This document shows, piece by piece, positions 23,852 to 31,562 of a DNA stretch of 64,000 bases (position 1 is its first letter; each line of letters begins with the position of its first letter). The notes beneath the pieces are model-generated. The model was not told where the DNA came from. It did no database searches and saw nothing but the letters and a program-made list of their open reading frames with translations. The DNA lies in the NCBI GenBank assembly GCA_947561585.1, contig CANNZV010000931.1:62001-126000 (forward strand), in the 5' to 3' direction. The translations under genes and the position numbers were made by a program. This stretch comes from Caprella mutica (Eukaryota; Arthropoda; Malacostraca; Amphipoda; Caprellidae).

Positions 23852-24334
23852 CTATCGCAGTTCTACCGCGGTGTCGGAAACCGCATCGAGGATCTTGGCG
23901 TAGCCCGTGCACCGGCATAGGTTGCCCGACAGCCCAATCTTGATTTCTTCGGGCGATGGGTCCGGGCTGCGTTCGAGTAGAGCCGCCGCCGACATCAACA
24001 TGCCCGGCGTGCAAAACCCGCATTGCACGCCGCCTGCAGCGAGAATGTTCCGCTGCAACGGGTGCAGGTCGTCGCCGTTCGCTAGCCCCTCGACCGTCGT
24101 GATCTCTCTACCCTGAGCTTGTACAGCCAGGTAGGAGCACGAATTGATGGGCTGGCCGTCGAGCAGCACCATGCAGGCCCCGCACTCGCAGTCGTCGCAG
24201 CCTTCCTTGGTTCCGGTCAGGCCAAGCTCGTTGCGCAGCACACCGGACAGGTTGCGGCTCGTCTCGATGGCTACCGGGTAGGGAACGCCGTTCACGACGA
24301 GCTCTACTGCGTTGAGTTCTGTGGGGTTGCTCAT
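23852..24334 (-). CDS. Molybdenum hydroxylase small subunit, two [2Fe-2S] clusters
   Basis: A 160-residue CoxS/XdhC-like subunit. The N-terminal plant-ferredoxin site is CDDCECGACMVLLDGQPINSC. The C-terminal helical site is CGFCTPGMLM with CRCTGYAKI. It passes electrons from the Mo centre to FAD. It is the last gene of the L-M-S set, its start overlapping the FAD subunit's stop by four bases. Confidence 0.92.
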   Translation of the reverse strand: MSNPTELNAVELVVNGVPYPVAIETSRNLSGVLRNELGLTGTKEGCDDCECGACMVLLDGQPINSCSYLAVQAQGREITTVEGLANGDDLHPLQRNILAAGGVQCGFCTPGMLMSAAALLERSPDPSPEEIKIGLSGNLCRCTGYAKILDAVSDTAVELR

Positions 24335-25227
24335 TGACTTGCTCCTACGCCAAGTGCCCGGTTTACCGGGACTGAGATGTGTTCACCGTCGGCCCGACGT
24401 GCGGCGGCATCGACGGCTCGTCGCGCCATGACGCCGATTGTGTGGCGGCGGTAGCGATCGCTGGCTCGCAGATCGCTGATAGGGGAGGCCTGTTCGGACG
24501 CAATGGATGCAACCGTAGCGAGCGCCGCATCATCGAGCGGTTTACCCAGCAACCCGTCGAGTTCGTGAACCTCGACGATTGTGGGGGCCACCGCCGTTAG
24601 CGCCACACGGATTCCGCTGACGGCGTCACCATCGAACGTTACGGCAGCGGCAGCACCCACGATGGCGATCTCCATCGCCCGGCGATACTCGAGCCGAACA
24701 TAGGCGCTTCCCGACGCTGGTCCCAGATTGGGAAGTACGAGTGCAGTGCATAGCTCGTCAGCGTTGGCGCTGGTGCGCCCCGGCCCTACCCACAGCTCGT
24801 CGAGATCGACCTTTCGGATTCCGCTCGAGCTGGTGAGCTCGGCACGCGCTCCGAGCACGACGAGTGGAGAGCCGGTGTCCATTGCGGGAGAGCCGTTCAT
24901 CACGTTTCCACCGACCGTTCCCACATTGCGGGTTGCCGGTGAACCAACGAGCGCGGAGGCATCGGCGATCGCCGTGAAGTGATCGACGATCGTGGCATCG
25001 AGCATCAATTCTGCGTGGGTGACCCCGGACCCGATTCGAGTCTCTTGTGCGGCTCGGTCGATTGTGGACAGTGCCTCAACCCGGTCGATGGCGACCAGTG
25101 CCTCTGGCAGCGAGCCTTTGCCCTGGCGAGACCCCACGACAAGATCGGTGCCACCTGCGATTGGACGTGCGCCGCTCGCCATGGCGCTAATGATGTCGTC
25201 TATCGACGATGCAACGGTAAACGACAT
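24331..25227 (-). CDS. Molybdenum hydroxylase medium subunit (FAD-binding)
   Basis: A 298-residue CoxM-like subunit with the FAD motifs ARPIAGGTDLVVGSRQG and ATRNVGTVGGNVMNGSPAMDTGSPLVVLGA. A C-terminal CO-dehydrogenase flavoprotein domain follows. ATG 25227 overlaps the large subunit's stop by one base (TAATG), so an open frame to 25335 is not used. It carries electrons from Fe-S clusters to the acceptor. Confidence 0.92.
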   Translation of the reverse strand: MSFTVASSIDDIISAMASGARPIAGGTDLVVGSRQGKGSLPEALVAIDRVEALSTIDRAAQETRIGSGVTHAELMLDATIVDHFTAIADASALVGSPATRNVGTVGGNVMNGSPAMDTGSPLVVLGARAELTSSSGIRKVDLDELWVGPGRTSANADELCTALVLPNLGPASGSAYVRLEYRRAMEIAIVGAAAAVTFDGDAVSGIRVALTAVAPTIVEVHELDGLLGKPLDDAALATVASIASEQASPISDLRASDRYRRHTIGVMARRAVDAAARRADGEHISVPVNRALGVGASQ

Positions 25228-27503
25228 TATTCGCTCGCTCCTTCGATCGCGTTCCACACTCGCTCGGCGGTCATGGGAAGTTGGTTCATTCGGGCTCCGG
25301 TGGCATTGGCAATCGCGTTGGCGACCGCTCCACACGTGGCCACGTTTGGGGCCTCGGCCAGCCCCTTTGCGCCTCTCGGCCCGGCGTTGGGGGTGAAGAT
25401 TTCCACGAACACGGTGGAGATCTCGGGTGCGTCGGCAATGGTCTGTAACTTGTATTCGAGCAAGCCTGCATTGCGTTGGCGCCCAGCGTCGTCGTATTGC
25501 GTTCCTTCCGTGAGCGCCTGGCCAACGCCCATCAAAATGCCGCCTTCGACTTGCCCGTGGGCGGCCATGGGGTTAATGATCGTTCCCGAATCGTGCGCGG
25601 CGTGCACCTCGAGCACACGGGTAACCCCGGTGTCGGCGTCTACGCGCACCCGAGCGACGTGACACGAGAATTGCGGGGCCATCCATGACGCAAACCCTTG
25701 GTCGCCGAGACACGACGAACCGACAATTTCGGGCCACTCGAGGGTTTCGGTAGATGCGCTTCCCAAGATCTCGCCCTCTTCCGAAGCAGCCGCGAGTTCG
25801 ACGATTGGCACCGAGACAGTCGGCGTTCCTGCAACGCTCGCGGCACCGTTCGCGAGAACGATGTCCGCCGCGCTTGCTTCGAGTTGACTCGCAGCGAGCT
25901 CTTTGAGTTGGTCAGCGATCTGCCGGCTCGCACGCTCGACGGCCCGACCGTGATTGAACAATGTCATTGAACCGGACGATCCGGGGCCAGCGGGCGCAGC
26001 CCCGGTGTCTTGGTAGATGAGTTCGATGTCGGTTTCGTCAATGCCGAGTTCGTCTGCTGCGAGCATGCGCAACGTCATGACCGAGCCGGTGCCGCATTCG
26101 CTTGCGCCCGTAATGACCTGCACCGCGCCGTCGCCGTGCATCTTTGCGTATGCGCCGGCGGGGGAGTGGAAGCTGGGCCACCACCCGACCGAAATCCCAA
26201 GCGCCTCGCCCTCGGGTAGTTCGCTGCCCCAGCCCGCCGAGGCCGCGGCCTTCTCCAAGCACTGGTCGAGGCCGATCTCGTCGTACGTTTGCCCAACGGC
26301 GCCGATACTTCCCGTGGTCACGATGTTCTTACGGCGGAACTCGAGTGCATCCATGCCAATGGCCGCGGCGATTTCGTCGGTGTGTGACTCGACAGCCCAG
26401 CAGCTTTGTGGAGCGGTCGGTGCACGCACCGATCCCGACGGTTGGTGGTTGGTGTATACGAGTCGGGAATCGATTTTGACGTTTGGAATGACGTATGGCC
26501 CGGCGACATGCATCGCGGCGGCTTGGGGGAAGAATGAGGAGTCGGCCATGTAGGCGCCGTTGTCGAGAAGAATATTTCCTGTTCTCGCCACGATGGTGCC
26601 GTCACTCATGACTCCGGTCGAGACATCGATGATCATCGATTCACGGCGCCGATCGGGGGCGACGAACTCTTCCCAGCGAGAAAATACGAGCTTGACCGGA
26701 CGCTTGGACGCACGGGCGAGTGCAGCGATGTGGGGTTCGAAGTGGGCCCCACACTTTCCGCCGAACCCTCCACCGATGTGGGGAGCCACGATGCGTACCC
26801 GGTTCGAGGGAATCTCCAGTGTTTCGCATACGCCAGCGCGGGCGTCGAAGGGCACCTGCGTGGACGTCCACACCGTGACTCGCTGGCCTTCCCATTGCGC
26901 AATCACCGATCGGGGTTCGATTGGGGTCGCATGGCTGGCATCGGCGAGGTAGCGGCTCGTGACCACATGATCCGCTGTTGCCATGGCCGCTTCAGCGTCG
27001 CCTCGCTCGATCGACGAATGCGTCGCAACGTTCCCGTGATGTGGGGTATCGCCGGTAACCGTGTAGCTGTCGATGTCCTCGTGGACCAGCGGGCTGTCAG
27101 GGGCAATCGCGGCTTCGAGGTCGGTGATTGCCGTGAGCTCTTCGTACTCGAAGGCGATCGCATCGATTGCTTGTTGGGCAACGTGTTCGTTAATCGCCGC
27201 GACCGCCGCAACGACCTCTCCGTCGAAACGAACAACGTCTTTGGCAAAGAGTGTGCGGTCGGCGATGCCGTAGCTGTAGCGCACGTCGGGAACGTCTTGT
27301 TGGGTGAGCACCGCGAATACACCTGGAATGGCCCGGGCTGCGCTCACATCGAGCTTGGTGATCTTTGCGCTCGGCACACCCGCGTACTTGAACTTTGCGA
27401 CGAGCTGCCCGGTGAGGGTCATGTCTGCGGTGTAACGCCCGCTGCCGGTGACCTTGTCCGGCCCATCAGCGCGAATAAAACTCGGCAAGTCGGCAATCGA
27501 CAT
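25227..27503 (-). CDS. Molybdenum hydroxylase large subunit (xanthine dehydrogenase family)
   Basis: A 758-residue molybdopterin-binding subunit. It has the N-terminal ADGPDKVTGSGRYTADM motif, HIGGGFGGKCGAHFEPH, GSVRAPTAPQSCWAVES, and the Gly/Ala-rich C-terminal Mo-site region. It hydroxylates a carbon of an aromatic, heteroaromatic or aldehyde substrate with water as oxygen source. The active-site loop lacks AYxCSFR of true CO dehydrogenase, so it is not CoxL in function. It lies 101 bases after the enoyl-CoA-hydratase gene, on the same strand as the hpa genes, which suggests a role in feeding an aromatic or heterocyclic compound into the pathway. The substrate is unknown. Confidence 0.88.
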   Translation of the reverse strand: MSIADLPSFIRADGPDKVTGSGRYTADMTLTGQLVAKFKYAGVPSAKITKLDVSAARAIPGVFAVLTQQDVPDVRYSYGIADRTLFAKDVVRFDGEVVAAVAAINEHVAQQAIDAIAFEYEELTAITDLEAAIAPDSPLVHEDIDSYTVTGDTPHHGNVATHSSIERGDAEAAMATADHVVTSRYLADASHATPIEPRSVIAQWEGQRVTVWTSTQVPFDARAGVCETLEIPSNRVRIVAPHIGGGFGGKCGAHFEPHIAALARASKRPVKLVFSRWEEFVAPDRRRESMIIDVSTGVMSDGTIVARTGNILLDNGAYMADSSFFPQAAAMHVAGPYVIPNVKIDSRLVYTNHQPSGSVRAPTAPQSCWAVESHTDEIAAAIGMDALEFRRKNIVTTGSIGAVGQTYDEIGLDQCLEKAAASAGWGSELPEGEALGISVGWWPSFHSPAGAYAKMHGDGAVQVITGASECGTGSVMTLRMLAADELGIDETDIELIYQDTGAAPAGPGSSGSMTLFNHGRAVERASRQIADQLKELAASQLEASAADIVLANGAASVAGTPTVSVPIVELAAASEEGEILGSASTETLEWPEIVGSSCLGDQGFASWMAPQFSCHVARVRVDADTGVTRVLEVHAAHDSGTIINPMAAHGQVEGGILMGVGQALTEGTQYDDAGRQRNAGLLEYKLQTIADAPEISTVFVEIFTPNAGPRGAKGLAEAPNVATCGAVANAIANATGARMNQLPMTAERVWNAIEGASE

Positions 27504-27604
27504 CGAATCCCCCTTAGTGACACAGATTGGTTAGGTATCATTGCACACGAGGTGTGCTCTACGGCAACATTTCTTTGTCGGCCAGGCCTCTTTGTTGACC
27601 GGGC

Positions 27605-28300
27605 CTAGATGACCGAGCGATCCGCCAAGACTTGGGCGGCCATGGTGTTGGAGACCTCGCCTCGGAAGCTCTCCATCGTTTTGGCATATGCAGATCGGTC
27701 GAGATTCCCATAGCTGGCTGCTTCCTCGATCGCTCGATCCACGACCTCGTCGAGCGGCACGGCAATGTCGAGGAATCCAGCGTCGACAGCGCCCTCGGCG
27801 TCGGTGAGCCGAGCGGTGGCAACCGCCCGTTGCAGGTGCCGTTTGCTGATGCGTTCACGCGAGATTGTCATCGCCCAATCCGGAAGTACCATGCCAATCG
27901 CCACCTCGTTCATGCCGATCTTGTAGTCGCCGTGCGCTCCCACTCGCATATCGCATCCGAGCAACATGAATGCTCCCGCGGCGATTGCATGCCCGGTGCA
28001 CGCAGCGACCACAGGTACGTCGCACCGGTAGATATGGCGCACGAGGTTTCCGCCATCGGCGACCAGGTCGACCATCGCTGCAAAGTCGCCCGAACGCATC
28101 ACGTTCAGATCAAATCCTCCGGAGAAGCGGCCTTCACGGCCCGCGATGACCACGGCTGCGAGCTCGGGGTCAGCGGCGGCTTCATCGATCGCTGCGACGA
28201 GGGTTGCAATGGCGTCCTTCGTGAGCGCGTTGGCTTTCCTGTCATCCATCCGAATGAGGGCAACGGTTCCGTCGGCGACGCGTTGACTCGTAATGCTCAT
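27605..28300 (-). CDS. Enoyl-CoA hydratase/isomerase family protein
   Basis: A 231-residue crotonase-fold protein. Oxyanion-hole regions are AGREGRFSGGFDLNVM and CTGHAIAAGAFMLLGCDMRVG. ATG 28300 has GAAGGAGAAAAC upstream; the open frame to 28486 is not used. Its place between hpaH and the molybdenum hydroxylase suggests a step on a CoA thioester side branch, but the reaction cannot be told from sequence. Confidence 0.85.
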   Translation of the reverse strand: MSITSQRVADGTVALIRMDDRKANALTKDAIATLVAAIDEAAADPELAAVVIAGREGRFSGGFDLNVMRSGDFAAMVDLVADGGNLVRHIYRCDVPVVAACTGHAIAAGAFMLLGCDMRVGAHGDYKIGMNEVAIGMVLPDWAMTISRERISKRHLQRAVATARLTDAEGAVDAGFLDIAVPLDEVVDRAIEEAASYGNLDRSAYAKTMESFRGEVSNTMAAQVLADRSVI

Positions 28301-28329
28301 GTTTTCTCCTTCGAAGCGGGATGCCAAGA

Positions 28330-29136
28330 CTAGATGAAGGACAGTTCGAACGCCCCGAGCGGGCCGTAGTCGAATCGGAACTCGTCGCCTGGGCGAATGT
28401 CGATCGGGCGGGTGAAGGAGCCCGCGAGGATCGTTTGTCCGGCCTTGAGCGTCTGGCCGGTTTCGGCGTACCGGCGAGCGAGCCACACGATCCCGAGAGC
28501 GGGGTGATCCAGTACGCCAGCGGCCACGCCCGTTTCTTCGACAATGCCATTGCGATATCCGAGTGCGCTGACCCAGCGAAGATCGATCTCCCGAGGAGCG
28601 ACACGTTCGCCGCCTGAGATTATGCCTGCGTTTGCCGCGTTATCCGAGATGGTGTCGACCACGGTTCGGGTGCGGCCCGTGATCGGGTCTCTGCGGAACG
28701 AGCGCGCCGCGATCAGCTCGACGGCGGGCTGTACGAACTCGGTGGCATCGAGCACATCGTCGACGGTGAGGTCGTCGCCTGAGAGGTCGGTGCCCAGGGT
28801 GAACGCGAGCTCGACTTCGAGTTTCGGGTCGCAGAAGTCAGCCGCGGCGAGCTGGCTATTGGGTTCGAACACCATGGCGTCCGTGATGAAGCCCGAGTCT
28901 GGGGTCGTGATGTTCATCGCGGCTTGCATCGCCCGTGAGGTCAGCCCGATCTTGTGGCCCACGATCCGCTCACCGCGGGCAAGTTTGATGCGTTGCCATT
29001 CGGCCTGGATCGCGTATGCGTCATCAATGGTGAGCTCGGGGTAGACCTCGGTACTTTGGCGCATCTGTGTCGCCGAGGTCTCGGCACCATCGAGGAGATT
29101 GGCCTCCTTCGCTGCGAACTCTGGCGTGATGTTCAT
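28330..29136 (-). CDS. hpaH: 2-oxo-hept-4-ene-1,7-dioate hydratase-like (HpaH) / 2-keto-4-pentenoate hydratase family
   Basis: A 268-residue protein of the hydratase/decarboxylase family, with IVGHKIGLTSRAMQ, metal-binding acids in DPKLEVELAFTLG and a conserved AGQTILAGSFTRP stretch near the end. HpaH hydrates 2-oxo-hept-4-enedioate in homoprotocatechuate breakdown; MhpD and DmpE do the matching step in other meta pathways. The hpa context favours HpaH. The start ATG overlaps the preceding gene's stop by four bases (ATGA). Confidence 0.82.
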   Translation of the reverse strand: MNITPEFAAKEANLLDGAETSATQMRQSTEVYPELTIDDAYAIQAEWQRIKLARGERIVGHKIGLTSRAMQAAMNITTPDSGFITDAMVFEPNSQLAAADFCDPKLEVELAFTLGTDLSGDDLTVDDVLDATEFVQPAVELIAARSFRRDPITGRTRTVVDTISDNAANAGIISGGERVAPREIDLRWVSALGYRNGIVEETGVAAGVLDHPALGIVWLARRYAETGQTLKAGQTILAGSFTRPIDIRPGDEFRFDYGPLGAFELSFI

Positions 29137-29651
29137 GTATCGGTCTCCTTGTACGGAATCTCCGGCGGCAACTTTTCAAGTCGCACCCCAAGTGGCTCTA
29201 GTGCGCGGCGCAGATCACGCTCAAACCAGCCATGAACGACCCACTCCCGGCCAGCGATCATCATTCGTGTGTCCACGGCAAAGTCAGTTCGGTAGTAACG
29301 GACTTCGTCGAGCGGGTACGCGGCCAGGGGCTTGCCGATTCGACGTCCGAAGAGGTTGAGCTGAGCGAGCTCCACTCCTGAATCCCGCACAATGATTAAC
29401 ACGTTCCTCGCTTGGACTTCGGCACCGTTGTCCTTGACGGCCCGTCGAACTCGAAGTCGAACTGTGCCGATACCTATGACGAGAAGTCCTGCGAGCGCTG
29501 GTAGACCACCTGCGGCGCCCGCTGCGTAGCCGGCCTTCTGCTCGGTCACATCCGGTGTTGAGGCGGGGACGGCAGCGCAGATATCGCCGTGCTCGGAGAC
29601 GAGCAGCTCCCTGCGAGCCATCTCCGTGTAGTACGACATCATCTTGGGCAT
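29133..29651 (-). CDS. Unknown membrane-anchored protein in the hpa operon
   Basis: A 172-residue protein with an N-terminal part of about 40 residues, one membrane helix (AGGLPALAGLLVIGIGTV), and a roughly 100-residue cytoplasmic or outer part. That part resembles a PH-like beta domain (LIIVRDSGVELAQLNLFGRRIGKPLAAYPLDEVRYY). It has no catalytic motif. Its stop overlaps the hpaH start, so it is part of the operon. I do not recognise a family. Confidence 0.6.
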   Translation of the reverse strand: MPKMMSYYTEMARRELLVSEHGDICAAVPASTPDVTEQKAGYAAGAAGGLPALAGLLVIGIGTVRLRVRRAVKDNGAEVQARNVLIIVRDSGVELAQLNLFGRRIGKPLAAYPLDEVRYYRTDFAVDTRMMIAGREWVVHGWFERDLRRALEPLGVRLEKLPPEIPYKETDT

Positions 29652-29707
29652 GAGCTATCCAGCGATGTGCAGACGAGCAACGGCAGTGTGTTGGTCGATG
29701 GAGCGCA

Positions 29708-30199
29708 CTATGGCTCGGTCTGTGGGTTGGCGAGGATCATGGTCAGCTCACTGAGCTCGCGGAGGAGAAGCTGTAGGCGCTCGTGACCAAAACGGCGTTC
29801 GATCTCTTCGTATGTTGCCTCGGACTCCGGGCCGATCAACTCAACGAGTGAGGACCCTTGTGCAGACAATGAGATCGCAGCCCGACGCTGATCGTGGGCG
29901 GCAACCGTTCGTAGAATTAGGTGTCGAGCTTCGAGATTCGCCAAAATTCTCGAGACGCTCGGAGCGAGAAGCGAAGCTAACTCTGCGAGCGGGCCGACCT
30001 CAAGTGGTTCGATGCTCGCATGGAGCGCTCGGAGTACCCGCCATTGTTGCTCGGTCAGGTCGTGTTCGGCGAGCAGCGGTCGGAACAGTCGCATTGTCGA
30101 CTCTCTGGCCGTCAACAAGGCCATGGGTAACGACCGATCGAACGAACGCAGTTCGCTATCGCTCGCTGTCTCTCGCAGCTCGCCACCGCTTGCGGTCAC
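29708..30199 (-). CDS. hpaR: MarR-family regulator of the HpaR type
   Basis: A 163-residue winged-helix protein. SLPMALLTARESTMRLFRPLLAEHDLTEQQWRVLRAL and LAPSVSRILANLEARHLI match homoprotocatechuate regulators (HpaR). HpaR represses the meta-cleavage operon and is released by a pathway aromatic. GTG 30199 overlaps the hpaG stop by four bases (GTGA). The open frame to 30313 is inside hpaG and not used. A shared motif before hpaG/hpaF and hpaE is its likely operator. Confidence 0.82.
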   Translation of the reverse strand: MTASGGELRETASDSELRSFDRSLPMALLTARESTMRLFRPLLAEHDLTEQQWRVLRALHASIEPLEVGPLAELASLLAPSVSRILANLEARHLILRTVAAHDQRRAAISLSAQGSSLVELIGPESEATYEEIERRFGHERLQLLLRELSELTMILANPQTEP

Positions 30200-31098
30200 T
30201 GTGGCTCCGGTGGTCGGTGCTCGGAGCCGTTGGGAAACTCGTCCACGACCGTGTTGCGCAAGGTGCCAATCTCGGGCACGGTCACCTCGATCACGTCTCC
30301 CGGTTCGAGCCATATCGGCGGATCGAAACGTGCCCCTGCTCCCGTCGGTGTGCCGGTGAAGATGATGTCGCCCGGGCGCAGCGTGGTGAACGTCGACAGG
30401 TAGTGCACCTGGTACTCGATCGAGTACTTCATCGTCGCTGGCGTGTCATCTTGGCGAAGTTCGCCGTTGACCGTGGTGGTCAGATGCAGGTCCTCGAAGT
30501 CCCCGATTTCGTCGATGGTGACCAGGTGTGGGCCGTAGGCGCCCGTCGATTCCCAGTTCTTGCCCTGAGTGACGTTGAACTTGGCGTGGCGTACCCAATC
30601 TCGAATGGTGCCCTCGTTGCCGAGCGAGAGGCCAGCAATGTGGTCTCGTGCAGATTCGATCGGGATGCGACGACCCTCCTTGCCGATCACCACGACGATC
30701 TCACCCTCGTAGTCGAGTTGGGGGCTTTCGGGTGGGCGGACGAGCGAATGGTCGTGCCCGGTGAAGCTGTCCGGGAACCGTACGAAGACCGACGGGTATG
30801 CGGCGTCGGTAGTGTCGGCGTATTCGGCCGAGCGGCCCCCGTAGTTCACGCCGATGCAGAAGATCTTTCCCGGCCAGGGCAGCAGTCGGTCATAGGTGAT
30901 GTCGCCAACATGGTGGTCAGCTGGTTCGTTTACGAACGATGCGGCCCATCCGAGCTGTCCGTTGGCGATAAGTTCGCCAAGGTCGGTGGCCTCGACGCGA
31001 GACCCGAGGTCGATGACACCTTCGCCGTCTGCGGTGAGCAAGCCGAAGCTCGACTGGTTCACCGGTGAGGTGCCGGCCGAGTAGGAAAGTAGACGCAT
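30196..31098 (-). CDS. hpaG: FAH-family 5-oxopent-3-ene-1,2,5-tricarboxylate decarboxylase-like (HpaG)
   Basis: A 300-residue fumarylacetoacetate-hydrolase-fold protein. The core motifs are KIFCIGVNYGGRSAEY, SPQLDYEGEIVVVIGKEGR (metal-binding Glu residues), GAYGPHLVT and FTGTPTGAG. In the hpa pathway HpaG decarboxylates (and in E. coli also isomerises) OPET. This is one unit, where E. coli HpaG is a tandem fusion. The separate hpaF beside it supplies the isomerase. ATG 31098 has no Shine-Dalgarno sequence and lies 13 bases from the candidate operator, so the transcript may be leaderless. Confidence 0.8.
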   Translation of the reverse strand: MRLLSYSAGTSPVNQSSFGLLTADGEGVIDLGSRVEATDLGELIANGQLGWAASFVNEPADHHVGDITYDRLLPWPGKIFCIGVNYGGRSAEYADTTDAAYPSVFVRFPDSFTGHDHSLVRPPESPQLDYEGEIVVVIGKEGRRIPIESARDHIAGLSLGNEGTIRDWVRHAKFNVTQGKNWESTGAYGPHLVTIDEIGDFEDLHLTTTVNGELRQDDTPATMKYSIEYQVHYLSTFTTLRPGDIIFTGTPTGAGARFDPPIWLEPGDVIEVTVPEIGTLRNTVVDEFPNGSEHRPPEPQ

Positions 31099-31110
31099 GC
31101 TAGATTATTA

Positions 31111-31124
31111 CACATGTTAATTAT
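31111..31124. promoter_or_regulatory. Candidate HpaR operator between hpaG and hpaF
   Basis: CACATGTTAATTAT lies in the 58-bp gap between divergent hpaG and hpaF. The same motif (one base different) is at 35597-35610 before hpaE. On the minus strand it reads ATAATTAACATGTG. Its AT-rich character stands out from the GC-rich surroundings. HpaR is the obvious candidate binder. Confidence 0.55.
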
Positions 31125-31156
31125 CACTCGTAGAATCGAGTGGTGAAGGAGTCACA

Positions 31157-31543
31157 ATGCCGCATTTGATCATCGAATACTCCGCCAATGTGGCCGAACA
31201 CCACTCGATCGATGCGCTCCTCGATGTGATCCAACAGACCGTTCTCGACATGGACGTGGCCCCGGTTGCCGGTGTGCGGATTCGGGCGTTGCGCCAAGAG
31301 CAGTACCGCATTGCCGATGGCAGCGATAGCAATCACGCCTACGTTGCAATGGTCGCCCGCATTGGACCGGGTCGAGACGACGAGACAAAGCAGCGAATTA
31401 TCACCACGCTGCTCGACGCAGCCGAAGCCCAGTTCGCGACCGAGGGCAGCCCGCTCGTAATTGCGTGGTCGCTCGAGGTTCAGGAGATCGACGCCACCTT
31501 CCGTGAGAACCGAAACGGAATCGCCCGGGCAATGAACAGTTAG
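31157..31543 (+). CDS. hpaF: 5-carboxymethyl-2-hydroxymuconate isomerase
   Basis: A 128-residue tautomerase-fold protein that starts MPHLIIEYSANV. The Pro after Met is the catalytic base in HpaF/CHMI. It isomerises 5-carboxymethyl-2-hydroxymuconate in homoprotocatechuate breakdown. ATG 31157 has GAAGGAG with good spacing. It is the only plus-strand gene in the hpa region and is divergent from hpaG. Its TAG stop lies inside a hairpin shared with the P450 gene. Confidence 0.9.
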   Translation: MPHLIIEYSANVAEHHSIDALLDVIQQTVLDMDVAPVAGVRIRALRQEQYRIADGSDSNHAYVAMVARIGPGRDDETKQRIITTLLDAAEAQFATEGSPLVIAWSLEVQEIDATFRENRNGIARAMNS

Positions 31544-31562
31544 GGACTGTCCCTAACTGTTC
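31534..31562. terminator. Perfect palindrome between hpaF and P450, bidirectional terminator
   Basis: GAACAGTTAGGGA and TCCCTAACTGTTC form a perfect 13-bp stem around CTG. The hpaF stop codon lies in the left arm and the P450 stop (on the other strand) begins at the right end. No T run follows on either side, so termination could depend on structure or Rho; RNA-level control is also possible. Confidence 0.6.

Noticed and set aside
25227..27503. Carbon monoxide dehydrogenase large subunit (CoxL)
   Set aside because: The L-M-S order resembles cox genes, but the AYxCSFR active-site motif of form I CoxL is missing; a general molybdenum hydroxylase is a safer name.
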